From: Streptomyces sp. NBC_00878
GTDB lineage: Bacteria; Actinomycetota; Actinomycetes; Streptomycetales; Streptomycetaceae
Direction of reading: 5' to 3'
NCBI RefSeq assembly: GCF_026341515.1
Contig: NZ_JAPEOK010000001.1
Span: 2,728,001 to 2,792,000 of the forward strand
DNA: 64,000 nt
Positions 18,657-29,014 of the stretch are shown one piece after another (within the stretch, counting starts at the first letter, position 1; each line of letters starts with the position of its first letter). Position numbers and translations under genes: made by a program. The notes under the pieces were generated by a model that worked only from the letters and a program-made list of their open reading frames with translations, was not told the origin of the DNA and did no database searches.

Positions 18657-19622
18657 ATGTTCACCTACATCGCCCGAAGGTTGCTCTACTCGATACCCGT
18701 CGTTTTCGTCGCGTCGTTCCTGCTGTTCTGGGCGGTCAGGACCGTGTTCGACCCGCTGGCGAAGCTGCGCGGCGGCCCTGACCCGGGCGCCATCGCCCGC
18801 GTGACGGAACGCCTCGGACTCGACAGGTCGATTCCCGAACAGTACTGGCGATGGCTCGCGAGCTTCGCCACCGGTGACTGGGGAGTCAGCTCGCGGACCA
18901 CAGGCCCGGTCCTGAGGCTGATCCTTCCCGCGCTCGGCACCACCCTGCAGCTGATCGTCTGGGGTGTGCTCCTCGCGGCGGTGATCGCGCTCGCGGTCGG
19001 CGTCTACTCGGCGGTGCGGCAGTACTCCGCGGGTGACCTCGCCTTCACCGGGCTCTCCTACCTCGGCATCGCGATGCCGCCGTTCTGGCTCGGGCTGATC
19101 CTGATCCAGTTCCTCGCGGCCTGGCCGCAGGAACTCCTCGGCCTGACCGACCCCCCGCTGTACTTCGTGGGCCTGCACTCGCCCGACGGTGGCGGTCCAC
19201 TCGACTATCTGCGCCACCTCGTGCTGCCCGTACTGACCCTGACCATCGGTCTGGTGGCGAGCTGGAGCCGGTTCACCCGGGCGACGATGCTCGAAGCCCT
19301 CACCAGCGAGTACGTACGGACCGCACGGGCCAAGGGGGTGCCCAGGCGCCGGATCGTCGTACGGCACGCCCTGCGGACGGCGCTCGGCCCGTTCGTCAGC
19401 GTCACCGCCGTGGACGCCGGTCTGCTGTTCGGCGGGCTCGTCGTCACCGAGCAGATCTTCGCCATCCAGGGCATGGGCAGGCTGTTCCTCGACTCTCTGC
19501 TCGCGGGCGACGTGTTCGTCCTCGTGCCGTGGACGCTCGTGATCGCGGTGGTCGTCATCGTGTTCAACCTGCTCGCCGACCTCGCGTACGCCGTACTCGA
19601 CCCGAGAGTGAGACTCCGATGA
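18657..19622 (+). CDS. Peptide ABC transporter permease (DppB/OppB type)
   Basis: 321 residues, ATG 18657. N-terminal [24 protein letters not shown] is the usual first helix of DppB-type permeases; five or six membrane segments follow, and the EAA loop is [30 protein letters not shown]. It pairs with the next gene to form the membrane channel. Its stop overlaps the next start (ATGA), so the two are translationally coupled. Confidence 0.9.
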   Translation: MFTYIARRLLYSIPVVFVASFLLFWAVRTVFDPLAKLRGGPDPGAIARVTERLGLDRSIPEQYWRWLASFATGDWGVSSRTTGPVLRLILPALGTTLQLIVWGVLLAAVIALAVGVYSAVRQYSAGDLAFTGLSYLGIAMPPFWLGLILIQFLAAWPQELLGLTDPPLYFVGLHSPDGGGPLDYLRHLVLPVLTLTIGLVASWSRFTRATMLEALTSEYVRTARAKGVPRRRIVVRHALRTALGPFVSVTAVDAGLLFGGLVVTEQIFAIQGMGRLFLDSLLAGDVFVLVPWTLVIAVVVIVFNLLADLAYAVLDPRVRLR

Positions 19623-20503
19623 CAGCGGTCACCGCCGCGGCGGTCTCTGTGCCCGAACGAACCCAGTGGCAACTGGCCCGTCGGCGGTTTCTGCGCCACC
19701 GGCTCGCGGTCGTGGGGCTCACCGTGCTCACGGTGCTGATCATCGGCTGCTTCGGCGCGGACCTGATCGCCCCGTACAACCGGGGCGTCCAGGACCTGGC
19801 GGTCGGGCCGACGCCGCCGTCGGCGGCGCACTGGTTCGGCACCGACGAACTGGGCCGCGACTACTTCACCGAGCTCCTCTACGCCGGGCGGATCTCGCTC
19901 GCGATCGGCCTGTCCGTCGCCGTGCTCGCGACCGCGGTGGGCACGGCGCTCGGCGCGGCGGCGGGCTTCTTCGGCGGCTGGGTGGACGAGGTCATCATGC
20001 GGGTGACGGACCTGTTCATCGTCCTGCCCGCGATCGTGGTCCTCGCGGTCGTGCTGCAGGGAGCCGGCCGCTCCCCGGTCGTGATCGTGCCGGTGCTGGC
20101 GGCCATCGGCTGGACCACGGTGGCCAGGGTCGTCCGCAGCCAGGTCCTCTCGCTGCGGGAGAAGGAGTACATCGCCGCGGCGACGGTGCTGGGCGTGACC
20201 AGGCGGCGGATCATCGTGCGGCACATCCTGCCCAACCTCACCGGCGTCATCGCCGTGAGCACCTCGCTCGGTGCGGCGAACGCGGTGATCATCGAATCGA
20301 CGCTCTCCTTCCTCGGCTACGGCGTGCAGCCACCGGAGTCGAGCTGGGGCAACATGCTGAGCCAGGCGGCCGGTCTGATCGGTACGGGCAAGGTGTACCT
20401 CCTGTACTTTCCCGGTCTCTTCATCCTGCTCACCACCCTGGCCATCAACTTTCTCGGCGACGGCCTCAGGGACGCGCTCGACCCGAAGGGAACGCGCCCG
20501 TGA
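19619..20503 (+). CDS. Peptide ABC transporter permease (DppC/OppC type)
   Basis: 294 residues, ATG 19619 overlapping the previous stop by four bases. It has the N-terminal cytoplasmic OppC_N segment ([17 protein letters not shown]), the conserved [24 protein letters not shown] and the EAA loop [24 protein letters not shown]. Its stop overlaps the following GTG (GTGA), so translation is coupled down the operon. Confidence 0.9.
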   Translation: MTAVTAAAVSVPERTQWQLARRRFLRHRLAVVGLTVLTVLIIGCFGADLIAPYNRGVQDLAVGPTPPSAAHWFGTDELGRDYFTELLYAGRISLAIGLSVAVLATAVGTALGAAAGFFGGWVDEVIMRVTDLFIVLPAIVVLAVVLQGAGRSPVVIVPVLAAIGWTTVARVVRSQVLSLREKEYIAAATVLGVTRRRIIVRHILPNLTGVIAVSTSLGAANAVIIESTLSFLGYGVQPPESSWGNMLSQAAGLIGTGKVYLLYFPGLFILLTTLAINFLGDGLRDALDPKGTRP

Positions 20504-21483
20504 GCGCCCTGCTGGAGGTCGCTGACCTCACCGTCGAACTCCCCACGGACGGCGGCCCGGTCACGGCCGTCAGCGGACTCTCGTTCGCCGTCGCCCCCGG
20601 CGAGACACTCGGAATCGTCGGGGAGTCGGGCTCCGGCAAGAGCGTCACGGCGATGGCCGTGCTCGGGATCCTGCCGGGCCGGGCCCGCGTCACGGGGTCG
20701 ATCCGGTTCGGCGGCGAGGAACTGCTCGGCCGGCCGGAGGCGGAGCTGCGCACCCTGCGCGGCCGCCGCATCGCGATGATCTTCCAGGACGCGCTGACCG
20801 CGCTCACTCCGGTGCACACGGTCGGCGCGCAGATCGCGGAGGCCATCACCGTGCACGACCCCTCGGTCTCGCGGTCGGCGGTGCGTGACCGCGTCGTCGA
20901 ACTGCTCGACCTGGTCGGCATCCCCTCACCCGCCCGACGTGCGGACCAGTACCCGCACGAGCTCTCCGGCGGTATGCGGCAGCGCGTCATGATCGCGATG
21001 AGCATCGCCAACGAACCGGATCTGCTCATCGCCGACGAGCCGACAACCGCGCTCGACGTGACCGTGCAGGCCCAGATCCTGGACGTCATCAGAAGGATCC
21101 AGCAGCGCACGTCGACCGCCCTCATGCTGATCACCCACGACCTGGGTGTGGTGGCCGGCGTCGCCGATCGCGTGATGGTCATGTACGCGGGCACGAAGGC
21201 CGAGGAAGCCGCCGTCGAGCCGATCTTCTACGAGCCCGCTCACCCCTACACCAGGGGCCTGCTGGCCTCGTTGCCCCGGCTCGACGCACGCCACGGCGAA
21301 CGGCTCTACCAGATCCCCGGCCAGCCCTCGTACGCCGCGGGGTGCCCCTTCCACCCCCGCTGCGAACACGCCCGGGCGGGCCTCTGCGACACGACGGTCC
21401 CCTCACCGGTCCGGATCGGCGAGGGCCACAGCGCGTCGTGCCTGCGAGTGGGCGAGCTGACGAAGGAGGTCCCCTCGGTATGA
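20500..21483 (+). CDS. Peptide ABC transporter ATPase (DppD/OppD type)
   Basis: 327 residues, GTG 20500. Walker A is GESGSGKS, Q-loop region [16 protein letters not shown], signature [15 protein letters not shown], Walker [13 protein letters not shown], switch His in [13 protein letters not shown]. The C-terminal oligopeptide-type extension carries a Cys-rich [13 protein letters not shown] motif, a likely iron-sulfur site known in this subfamily. It couples ATP hydrolysis to peptide import and works with the following ATPase. Confidence 0.92.
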   Translation: MSALLEVADLTVELPTDGGPVTAVSGLSFAVAPGETLGIVGESGSGKSVTAMAVLGILPGRARVTGSIRFGGEELLGRPEAELRTLRGRRIAMIFQDALTALTPVHTVGAQIAEAITVHDPSVSRSAVRDRVVELLDLVGIPSPARRADQYPHELSGGMRQRVMIAMSIANEPDLLIADEPTTALDVTVQAQILDVIRRIQQRTSTALMLITHDLGVVAGVADRVMVMYAGTKAEEAAVEPIFYEPAHPYTRGLLASLPRLDARHGERLYQIPGQPSYAAGCPFHPRCEHARAGLCDTTVPSPVRIGEGHSASCLRVGELTKEVPSV

Positions 21484-22460
21484 CGGCTCTTCAGGTCACC
21501 GACCTCATCAAGACCTATCCCGTACGCGGCGGGGCGTTCCGCCGCCGGACCGGCACCGTCCAGGCCGTCTCGGGGGTGACGCTCCGGGTGGCACAGGGCA
21601 CCACGCTCGGGCTCGTCGGGGAGAGCGGCTGCGGCAAGTCGACACTGGCCGCGTGCCTGGTCCGGCTCGTCGAGCCGACCTCGGGTGAAGTACTCCTCGA
21701 CGCGACGGACTTCACGGCGTTGTCGGCGGCGCGGTTGCGCGCCGCGCGACGGCGTATCCAGCTGGTCTTCCAGGATCCGTACGCGTCCCTCAATCCGCGC
21801 ATGACGGTCCGCGCCATCATCGTGGAGGCGCTCGACGTCCATGGCCTGCATCGCGGGCGCGAATCCGAGCGGGTCGCCGAACTGCTCGAACTCGTCGGGC
21901 TCGACCCGCGGCACGCCGGCCGGTTCCCGCACGAGTTCTCCGGCGGGCAGCGCCAGCGGGTCGGCATCGCTCGCGCGCTCGCCGTCGAGCCCGAGGTGAT
22001 CGTGCTGGACGAGCCGGTCAGCGCGCTGGACGTGAGCATCCAGGCCGGCGTGATCAACCTGCTGGAGGACCTCCAGGACCGGCTCGGGCTGACCTACCTC
22101 CTGATCGCCCACGACCTGTCCGTGGTACGGCACGCCAGCGACGAGGTGGCCGTCATGTATCTCGGCCGGATCGTCGAGCAGGGGCCGCCGGACGAGCTCT
22201 ACCCGCGTCCTCTGCACCCGTACACCCAGGCGCTGCTGTCGGCCGTGCCGATCCCGGACCCGCGGGCCGAGCGTGCCCGCCGCCGGATCATCCTGACCGG
22301 CGACGCCCCGAGCCCGACGGATCCGCCGTCGGGCTGCCGGTTCCGGACCCTCTGCCCGAAGGCAAGCTCGATCTGCGCCGCCGAGGTCCCCGCGCTCGTC
22401 ACCGACGCGCGGGGCCACAGCGTCGCCTGTCACAAACCGGAGTTGATCGATGTCCTCTGA
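21480..22460 (+). CDS. Peptide ABC transporter ATPase (DppF/OppF type)
   Basis: 326 residues, ATG 21480 overlapping the previous stop (ATGA). Walker [24 protein letters not shown], signature [15 protein letters not shown], Walker [29 protein letters not shown]. The C-terminal [14 protein letters not shown] is the oligopeptide-type Cys motif. It completes the five-component importer. Its last 11 bases overlap the S9 peptidase gene, which keeps that enzyme in the operon. Confidence 0.92.
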   Translation: MTALQVTDLIKTYPVRGGAFRRRTGTVQAVSGVTLRVAQGTTLGLVGESGCGKSTLAACLVRLVEPTSGEVLLDATDFTALSAARLRAARRRIQLVFQDPYASLNPRMTVRAIIVEALDVHGLHRGRESERVAELLELVGLDPRHAGRFPHEFSGGQRQRVGIARALAVEPEVIVLDEPVSALDVSIQAGVINLLEDLQDRLGLTYLLIAHDLSVVRHASDEVAVMYLGRIVEQGPPDELYPRPLHPYTQALLSAVPIPDPRAERARRRIILTGDAPSPTDPPSGCRFRTLCPKASSICAAEVPALVTDARGHSVACHKPELIDVL

Positions 22461-24288
22461 CGCCCGTAGCTGGCGCGACCGTTTCGCCACCTCCATCGTG
22501 AGGTCGGTACGCCCCTGTCCCGGCGCTCTCGACCTCTCGATGGTGTTCTCGGCCGGCCTCGGCGACGCCGAGGTGTCGGTCTGGGACGCGTCCACCGGCA
22601 CGACCGAGCAACTCCCGGACCTGCCACCCCACGTGGCGGACCCGGTGCCGGCCGCGGACGGACGCGCGATCCTCGTACTGCACGACGCCGACGGCAGCGA
22701 GGTCGGCCACCTGTGGTCCTACCCGGTCGACGGCAAACCCGTCGACCTCACCCCCGACCTGCCCGCCTACACGCTGCGCGGCATCGACGTCGCGCGCGAC
22801 GGGTCGGCCGTCGTCATCTCCGCGGTCACCGACGAGGGATTCACGCTCTACCACCTGTCCGACGAAGGAGCCGTCCGGCGGCTGTTCCGCAGCAGGAACG
22901 AGGCGTGGAACAGCCTGGTCTCCGCCGACGGAACGCTGGCGAGCATCGACACCACCGACCACAACCCCGGCATCCGCCGCTTCGCCGTCACGGTGTTCGA
23001 CGCCTCCGACGGCGCCGTCCTCGCGTCCCTCTCGGACGGTCCCCTGGCGCCGGTGCGCGGGGTCCGGTTCTCGCCGGTCGCGGGAGATCCGCGCCTGCTG
23101 GTGAACACCGAACGCACGGGCTTCGCGCGGCCGGCCGTGTGGAACCCGCTCACCGGTGAGCGGATCGACGTGGACGCGCCCGAGCTCTCGGGTGACCTCG
23201 TCCCGCTCGACTGGTCGGACGACTGCTGCCGACTGCTGCTCGTCCACGTCGACCAGGGCATCCACCGGGTGTACGAGTACGACATCCCGGACGGCAGGCT
23301 GCTGCGGGTCCCGCATCCCGACGGCGCCTACTTCTCCCCCGAGGTGGCCTGCGCGGTGAACCACACGTGGGCGTCCCACTACGGGCCGGGCGGCCAGATC
23401 CGGCTGCTGCGGGAGCGCACCGACCTGCCCCTTGAAGTACTGGCGCTCGACCGCGACGAGTCCGAACCGCGCGGCATCCTCGCCCCCGCGGAGGTCGTGC
23501 CGGGCATCCCGCTGCGTTCGGTGTCCGTCACGTCGGCGGACGGGACCGCGTTGCAGCTGTGGGTCGCGGCACCCGCCGGCGCGAGCGGTCCGACGCCGCT
23601 CGTCCTGAACGTGCACGGCGGCCCGAACCTCGCGGAGGTGGGCGGATACGACCCCGTCGCGCAGGCGTGGCTCGCCGAGGGTTTCGCCTACGCGTCGCTG
23701 AACTACCGGGGCTCCGTCACGTTCGGCAGGGCGTTCCGCGAGGGCTTCTGGGGTGCTGTCGGCGACCGCGAACTGGAGGACGTCGAGGCGGCCTGGCGAT
23801 GGCTGGTGGACGAGGACATCGCCGACCCGTCGGCCGTCTTCATCAGCGGAGCCTCGTACGGCGGCTTCCTGACCCTGCTTTCCATGGGCCGGCTGCCCGA
23901 ACTCTTCGCAGGCGGATTCGCGTTCATCGCACTCGCCGACTGGAAACTCGCCTACGAGGACATGCACCCCGCGCTGCAGGCGGCCTGGCGGGGTTTCCTG
24001 GGCGGCAGGCCCGAGAACATGGAAGAGCGGTTCCGGCTGAGCTCGCCCATGACCTACGTGGAAGGCGTGCGGGCGCCCGTGATGATCAATCAGGGACGCT
24101 ACGACACCCGTACGCCCGCCCGGCAGGCCGAGGAGTACGCGCGGCGGCTCCGTGCCGTCGGGGGCGACGTGTTGCTGGAGTTCTTCGAGGGCGGTCACGG
24201 ACCCGTCGGGAACGACGGGGTCGTCGCCAATTTCGAACGGGAACTGGAGCTGGCCCGCAAGGCGCTGCGCGGGGAACGCTGGTCCTGA
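22450..24288 (+). CDS. S9-family prolyl-oligopeptidase-type serine peptidase
   Basis: 612 residues, ATG 22450 with a GGAG site inside the end of the preceding gene. The N-terminal 350 residues are a beta-propeller-like region with repeated [19 protein letters not shown] blades. The alpha/beta-hydrolase domain starts near [18 protein letters not shown], with GxSxGG at GASYGGF (Ser 469), Asp 552 (RYDTRTP) and His 583 (GGHGP). No signal peptide, so it acts in the cytoplasm on imported short peptides or modified amino acids. It is the last gene of the transporter operon; together with the M20 enzyme it gives two peptide-hydrolysing activities to one regulon. Confidence 0.88.
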   Translation: MSSDARSWRDRFATSIVRSVRPCPGALDLSMVFSAGLGDAEVSVWDASTGTTEQLPDLPPHVADPVPAADGRAILVLHDADGSEVGHLWSYPVDGKPVDLTPDLPAYTLRGIDVARDGSAVVISAVTDEGFTLYHLSDEGAVRRLFRSRNEAWNSLVSADGTLASIDTTDHNPGIRRFAVTVFDASDGAVLASLSDGPLAPVRGVRFSPVAGDPRLLVNTERTGFARPAVWNPLTGERIDVDAPELSGDLVPLDWSDDCCRLLLVHVDQGIHRVYEYDIPDGRLLRVPHPDGAYFSPEVACAVNHTWASHYGPGGQIRLLRERTDLPLEVLALDRDESEPRGILAPAEVVPGIPLRSVSVTSADGTALQLWVAAPAGASGPTPLVLNVHGGPNLAEVGGYDPVAQAWLAEGFAYASLNYRGSVTFGRAFREGFWGAVGDRELEDVEAAWRWLVDEDIADPSAVFISGASYGGFLTLLSMGRLPELFAGGFAFIALADWKLAYEDMHPALQAAWRGFLGGRPENMEERFRLSSPMTYVEGVRAPVMINQGRYDTRTPARQAEEYARRLRAVGGDVLLEFFEGGHGPVGNDGVVANFERELELARKALRGERWS

Positions 24289-24296
24289 GAACCGAT

Positions 24297-24534
24297 GGTC
24301 CGGGCCGGCCTGTTTCCCCGGTCGGCCCCGGGCCGGACCGCTCACCAGCACGCCCGGGCCGACCCGTTTCACCACTCGGTCCCGGGCCGATCCGTTCATC
24401 AGCCGGTCCGGACCGATGGGTTCACCACTCGGCCCCGGGCCTACCCGTTCGCCAATCGGCCCAGCCGACCCGTTCACCATGCGGCCCGGCCTACCCGTTC
24501 ACCATGCGGCGGGTCGACCCGTTCACCAGCCTGC
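24297..24534. repeat. Nine-unit degenerate minisatellite downstream of the S9 peptidase
   Basis: About nine 23-28-bp units of the form CCGGGCCGACCCGTTCACCA plus CTCGG. They begin nine bases past the S9 stop codon and run up to the end of the next, convergent gene. The units differ by point changes, so the array is old. No ORF is supported. Confidence 0.75.
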
Positions 24535-25422
24535 CCCGGCCAGGAACCTCTCCAGTTGCTCGGTGACGAGCGCCGGTACCTCCTCCGGCAGGTAGTGGTC
24601 GCTCGGCAGCGCGGTTCCGGTGACGTGTTCCGCGTACGCGCGCCAGACCTCCAGGACGTCGTAGCTGCGGCCGACGAAACTGTGCTCGCCCCAGAGCGCC
24701 AGTACGGGGCAGCGCACACGCCTGCCCGCCGCCGCGTCGGCCTCGTCGTGCTCCAGGTCCACGCCCGCCGCGGCCCGGTAGTCGGCGCAGGACGCGGCGA
24801 TCGCGGCAGGGTCGGAGAAGCAGCGGACGTACTCCCGCACCGCGGCCTCGTCGTACGCGGCGCCGCCCGAGTGCCGGGCCGTCATCCGGCTGCGAATCCA
24901 GAACTCGGGGTCGTGGCCGATCAGCCGCTCCGGGATGCCGTGGCCTGCCGCGAGGAAGAACCAGTGGTAGTACCCGAGGCCGAACTCGGCGTCGGCATGG
25001 GCGAAGGTGTGACGCGTGGGCACGATGTCCAGCACCGCGAGGGCGGAGACGGCATCGGGGTGGTCGAGGGCCAGCCGGTGCCCGACCCTGGCCCCGCGGT
25101 CGTGCCCGGCCACCGCGAACCGGTCGAATCCCAGCGCCCGCATCGCCAGCAACTGGTCGTGCGCCATGGCCCGCTTGGCGTAGACGTCGTCGGTCACGGG
25201 GGCGGGCTTGGCACTGTCGCCGTAGCCGCGCAGATCGGTCAGCACGACCGTACGGCCTGCGGCGGCCAGCGCGGGCGCGACCTCGTGCCAGATCAGATGC
25301 GTCTGCGGATAGCCGTGCAGGAGCAGCACGGGCGGGCCCTCGCCCCCGACAACCGTGTGCACCGCGAGGCCGTCCGCGTCGACGGTGCGGTGCCGGAACG
25401 AACTGGGCAGCGGGACGGCCAT
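24523..25422 (-). CDS. Alpha/beta hydrolase, fluoroacetate/haloacetate dehalogenase-like
   Basis: 299 residues, ATG 25422. HGYPQT (oxyanion-side loop) and the nucleophile elbow GHDRGAR put Asp108 as nucleophile rather than Ser, with Arg109 and Arg112 at the +1 and +4 positions that bind the carboxylate in fluoroacetate dehalogenases. HW at 153-154, DY near 214-215, Asp132 and His276 (SDHYLPEE) match the halide pocket and catalytic partners of that subfamily. The enzyme would hydrolyse the C-halogen (C-F) bond of a small haloacid in the cytoplasm; substrate identity is inferred only. It lies between two tandem repeats and next to a tartrate/malate-type dehydrogenase. Confidence 0.82.
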   Translation of the reverse strand: MAVPLPSSFRHRTVDADGLAVHTVVGGEGPPVLLLHGYPQTHLIWHEVAPALAAAGRTVVLTDLRGYGDSAKPAPVTDDVYAKRAMAHDQLLAMRALGFDRFAVAGHDRGARVGHRLALDHPDAVSALAVLDIVPTRHTFAHADAEFGLGYYHWFFLAAGHGIPERLIGHDPEFWIRSRMTARHSGGAAYDEAAVREYVRCFSDPAAIAASCADYRAAAGVDLEHDEADAAAGRRVRCPVLALWGEHSFVGRSYDVLEVWRAYAEHVTGTALPSDHYLPEEVPALVTEQLERFLAGAGW

Positions 25423-25440
25423 GGCAGGCGCCTCCTTCAG

Positions 25441-25570
25441 AGGAATTCGACGATCGCGTGGGTCGGAGGGCTTCGGTGATCGCGTACTTGAGAGGACTTC
25501 GGTGATCGCGTGGGTCAGACAGCTTCAGTGATCGCGTGGCTCAGAGGGCTTCGATGATCGCGTGCGTCAG
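25441..25570. repeat. Five 26-bp tandem repeats covering the 3' end of the dehydrogenase gene
   Basis: Units begin at 25441, 25467, 25493, 25519 and 25545 with consensus AGGGCTTCGGTGATCGCGTG plus GGTCAG. The last unit contains the dehydrogenase stop codon and final codons, so the array looks like copies of that gene's tail extending into the spacer. Confidence 0.85.
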
Positions 25571-26590
25571 GTCGGCGGTGGTCGCGGTGCCACCGAGATC
25601 GGGCGTACGCAGGGAGGTCGTGGCGAAGACCTGGGTGATCGCCGTCAGGACGTCGGCCGCGGCCTCGGGATGGCCCAGGTGGTCAAGCATCATCGAGGCG
25701 GTCCAGATCGCGCCGACCGGGTTCGCGATCCCCCGGCCCACGATGTCCGGCGCCGATCCGTGGACGGGCTCGAACATCGACGGGTACGTACGCGTCGGGT
25801 CGATGTTCGCGGCGGGCGCCAGGCCTATGCTGCCGGCGACGGCGGCGGCGAGATCCGACAGGATGTCGCCGAACAGGTTCGACGCGACGATCACGTCGAA
25901 CCCCTCCGGGCCGAGCACCAACTTGGCGCACAGCGCGTCGATGTGCTCCGCGCGCGTGATCACGCCGGGATGGGTGGCGGACCGCTCGGCGACGATCTCG
26001 TCCCAGAAGGGCATCGTGTGGATGATGCCGTTCGACTTCGTCGCCGAGGTCAGCCGACCGCCACGCCGCTCGGCCAGTTCGAGGGCGTAGTCGACGATGC
26101 GGGTGACCCCGGCCCGGGTGAACACCGCCTCCTGTACGGCCATGTCGGCCGCTGTTCCGCGGTACAGACGGCCTCCGACCTCGCTGTACTCGCCCTCGAC
26201 GTTCTCCCGTACCACCACGAGGTCGACCGCGCCGGAGGTTCGCAACGGGCCCGGCACTCCGTCGAACACGCGGATCGGCCGCAGGTTCACGAACTGCTGG
26301 AAGCCTCGGCGGATCGGGATGAGCAACCCCCACAGGGACACGTGATCGGGCACCGCCGGAGCGCCCACGGCACCCAGGAAGATCGCGTCGTGGTGGCGTA
26401 CCAGGTCAAGGCCGTCGTCGGGCATCATCGAGCCCTCGGCCAGATAGCGTGCGCAGGACCAGTCGAACTCGTCGTAGGTGAAGGCGATGGCGTGCTTGCG
26501 GCCGATGGCGTCGAGTACGGCGCGGGCGGCGGCGCAGACCTCGGTGCCGATCCCGTCTCCGGGAATCACTGCGATTCGGTGTGATCTCAT
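25541..26590 (-). CDS. Tartrate/D-malate dehydrogenase-type protein (isocitrate/isopropylmalate dehydrogenase family)
   Basis: 349 residues from ATG 26590 (MRSHRIAVIPGDGIGTEV); the open frame extends upstream without family sequence. The family motifs are the N-terminal PGDGIG, LRPIRVFDGVPGPLR, VVVRENVEGEYSEVGGR, DVIVASNLFGDILSDLAAAVAGSIGLAP and FEPVHGSAPDI. DWSCARYLAEGSMMPDDGLD and VPDHVSLWGLLIPIRRGFQQ are typical of the tartrate dehydrogenase/D-malate group rather than leucine biosynthesis. It oxidatively decarboxylates a 2-hydroxy-dicarboxylate with NAD+ and a divalent metal. A LysR gene lies 70 bases upstream on the same strand. Confidence 0.85.
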   Translation of the reverse strand: MRSHRIAVIPGDGIGTEVCAAARAVLDAIGRKHAIAFTYDEFDWSCARYLAEGSMMPDDGLDLVRHHDAIFLGAVGAPAVPDHVSLWGLLIPIRRGFQQFVNLRPIRVFDGVPGPLRTSGAVDLVVVRENVEGEYSEVGGRLYRGTAADMAVQEAVFTRAGVTRIVDYALELAERRGGRLTSATKSNGIIHTMPFWDEIVAERSATHPGVITRAEHIDALCAKLVLGPEGFDVIVASNLFGDILSDLAAAVAGSIGLAPAANIDPTRTYPSMFEPVHGSAPDIVGRGIANPVGAIWTASMMLDHLGHPEAAADVLTAITQVFATTSLRTPDLGGTATTADLTHAIIEAL

Positions 26591-26660
26591 GACATCGATT
26601 CCAGCAGTCGGGTGTGTTCGCGGTCCAAGATCGACCGCCGACCCCACCGATCGGCGCCTT

Positions 26661-27542
26661 CTATCGTTCCTGGTCGGAGGCGAGGTCCAGGAACGCGCGG
26701 GCCGCGGGACCGATCCCGGCCAAGTGACTCACGTACGCGACGTCGAGGTGGACGGGCGGATCGAGGTCGACGACGACGGCCCCCGACCGCTCGGCGAGCT
26801 CCCGCCATGAGTCGGCCAGTACGGCGATGCCGCTGCCCGCGAGCACCAGCGGCAGGATCGCCTCGCGATGCTCGATCTCCACGGCGATCGTCAGCTCGAC
26901 ACCGGAGTGGATCAGGTCGTCGACGACCGCGCGCATCCCCGTGCCCGGCTGGCCCGCGATCACCCGTACGCCCGACAGATCAGCGGCACGCACCCGCTCC
27001 CCGGCGGGCAGCGGTCCCTCGGCCGAGGCCACCACGACGAATCGCTGCCTCGCGACCGGATGCAGCCCGACGCCGGGCCACCGCGGCAGCCCCACGTCTG
27101 CCAGCAGGCCGAGTTCCGTGCGACCGGTGCGTACGGCCTCCATTACCTGCTCCGCGGTCGCCGCCGCGCGGACCACCACGCGCACCCCTGGGTACCGCGC
27201 CGTGAAGCGGGAGATCGCACCGGCGAGCGGGTCGATCGCCTGGGACGGCATGGCGGTGATCTCCAGTCGCCCCGTCCGCAGTCCCTGGACCGCCTCGACG
27301 GACTGGACGGCGAGGCCGAGCGCGTGGACGGCCGTACGCGCCGGTTCGACGAGCGCCCGCCCCGCCTCCGTCAGCACCACGCCACGGCCGACCCGGCGAA
27401 ACAGCGCATCGCCCAACTCACGTTCGAGCTGCTTGATCGACTGCGACAACGACGGCTGTGCGACATAGAGCACTTCGGCCGCCCGATGGAACCCGCCGTG
27501 GTCAACAACCGCGAGAAACCGCTCCAGCTGCCGGAAGTCCAC
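26661..27542 (-). CDS. LysR-family transcriptional regulator
   Basis: 293 residues from one of two adjacent GTG codons at 27545/27542 (VDFRQLERFLAVVDHGGFHRA); the open frame continues upstream without family features. The HTH is FHRAAEVLYVAQPSLSQSIKQLERELG, followed by the usual linker and a periplasmic-binding-protein-like ligand domain (LEITAMPSQAIDPLAGAISRF onward). It lies upstream of, and in the same direction as, the dehydrogenase gene, and probably regulates the local catabolic genes. No palindromic T-N11-A operator was located. Confidence 0.85.
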   Translation of the reverse strand: MDFRQLERFLAVVDHGGFHRAAEVLYVAQPSLSQSIKQLERELGDALFRRVGRGVVLTEAGRALVEPARTAVHALGLAVQSVEAVQGLRTGRLEITAMPSQAIDPLAGAISRFTARYPGVRVVVRAAATAEQVMEAVRTGRTELGLLADVGLPRWPGVGLHPVARQRFVVVASAEGPLPAGERVRAADLSGVRVIAGQPGTGMRAVVDDLIHSGVELTIAVEIEHREAILPLVLAGSGIAVLADSWRELAERSGAVVVDLDPPVHLDVAYVSHLAGIGPAARAFLDLASDQER

Positions 27543-27654
27543 CACTGGATCATCCCGCGCACGTCGACGCAGGTCCAGGAGGGTGCGGGCGCCGATCGCC
27601 GTGGCACCGGAACAACCGGCCTGGCGACGCCCCGCCGGGCCGTACCTCACCTGA

Positions 27655-28967
27655 TCAGACCGGGTCCGCGACGGCGGCCGTGGCAGCGGGCACGCCGCTG
27701 TTGAGAGCCGTCAACCGGCCCTGGTCGAGGGCGATCAGGTCGCGTTCCGCGGTGAGGTCGGCTCCTCGCATGAGCAGCCAGTAGCACAGCGACGACACGG
27801 GGAGCCCGATCAGGGCGGAGATATCGGCGCCGTGGAGAGCGTGAGCGGCCGGACCGGTGAACAGGGCGGTGGAGAAGAACGGCACCATGGTCGCGAGTCC
27901 GACGGCATACGCCGTCAGTCCCCGTGCGCCCCAGCGGCCGTAGACACCGCCGCGCGGAGCGAGGATCTCGGCGATGGCGTACGAGCTGTGGCGGACGAGG
28001 TAGAAGTCGACGAGGTTCACGGCGGTCCACGGAATCAGCAGGTAGGACAGCAGGGCCAGGAAGCCTGCGAAGCTGCCCAGGTAGTGGTCGGGAATACCGA
28101 CGGTGGCGAGATAGGTCAGCGCCGTCAGGGCGGCGACCACCACCACGCGGGACCGTACCGATGGACGGATCACCCGGAACGCGTCGATGGCACTGAGCGC
28201 GTTGATCGCGGCGCTGTAGAAGGACGTCGGCAGGACACCGATGATGGAGAGGACGGTGACGGCGAGGGTGACCCAGCCCAGCCCGCTGATGAAGCCGTCG
28301 CCGTACTGCTGAAGGGCGGTGAGCGTGTCGGTGCCCGGCCGCGCCGTGGCCACCGTGGCCCCCAGCAGTTCGAGCCAGGTGGCGGAGGTGAGGGAGCCCA
28401 GGAAGACCATGCCCACGACCCGCTTCGTTCCGGTCTTCTTCGGCAGATAGCGGGTGTAGTCCGACACCATTGGGGCGATCGCGATCTGATAGGCGGCCGA
28501 GGCGCCGAACTGCGCGAGGAACGCGGTCCATTGGAAGCCTCCGGTGGACAGGAGGCTCGCAAGATGGACCTCGGCGACCACTCCCACGGTCACCAGCCCG
28601 AAGCTGACGAGGACCAGGATCGCGAGCCAGCGCTGGATCCGATGGACCAGTCCACGGCTGCCGAACTGGACGCGTGACTGGATCATCTGGGGCAGCCCCA
28701 GTTGGGGTCCCTGCGCGGCGTGGAACGCGGTGAAGAAGGTGCCGAACAGGCCGCCGGCCAAGATGGCCACCAGGCTCCAGCTGATGCTCAGGCCCAGGCT
28801 GGCCCCACCACGCCGGTGAGCGCGGTGACGACGTTCGCGTTGATCACGAACCAGAACGGTGCCTGCTGCCTGACGGTGCCATGGCATTCCGACTCGGGGA
28901 TGTAGTCCGTGGAGTGTGCTTCGACGCGAGATCTGGCGGGGTCCGAGAAGTTCGCACTCCGCGACCA
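27655..28967 (-). pseudogene. NCS1-family permease (purine/pyrimidine-type), frameshifted and without a start codon
   Basis: The main frame covers GASLGLSISWSLVAILAGGL to the C-terminus (about 11 membrane segments, AAYQIAIAPMVSDYTRYLPKKTG, LGSFAGFLALLSYLLIPWTAVNL). The missing N-terminus is read in another frame: RVEAHSTDYIPESECHG, then PFWFVINANVVTALTGVVG. The two halves join at the GGGG run (plus strand 28803-28806) if one G is restored. Upstream of RVEAHS there is no in-frame start before a TAG at 28968-28970. Either the gene is dead or the sequence has errors. It would have been a proton or sodium symporter for a nucleobase or related compound. Confidence 0.8.
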
Positions 28968-29014
28968 CTACCTCACCCGCGCCGCCCAACAGTCCGATCC
29001 CGAACCCGAACCGC

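Noticed and set aside
22399..24480. 693-codon minus-strand frame opposite the S9 peptidase
   Set aside because: Shadow frame; low-complexity Gly/Arg/Val and no motif, while the plus-strand S9 gene has an intact triad and operon context.
24297..24534. CRISPR array
   Set aside because: Units are contiguous and degenerate with no unique spacers and no cas genes; they form a minisatellite.
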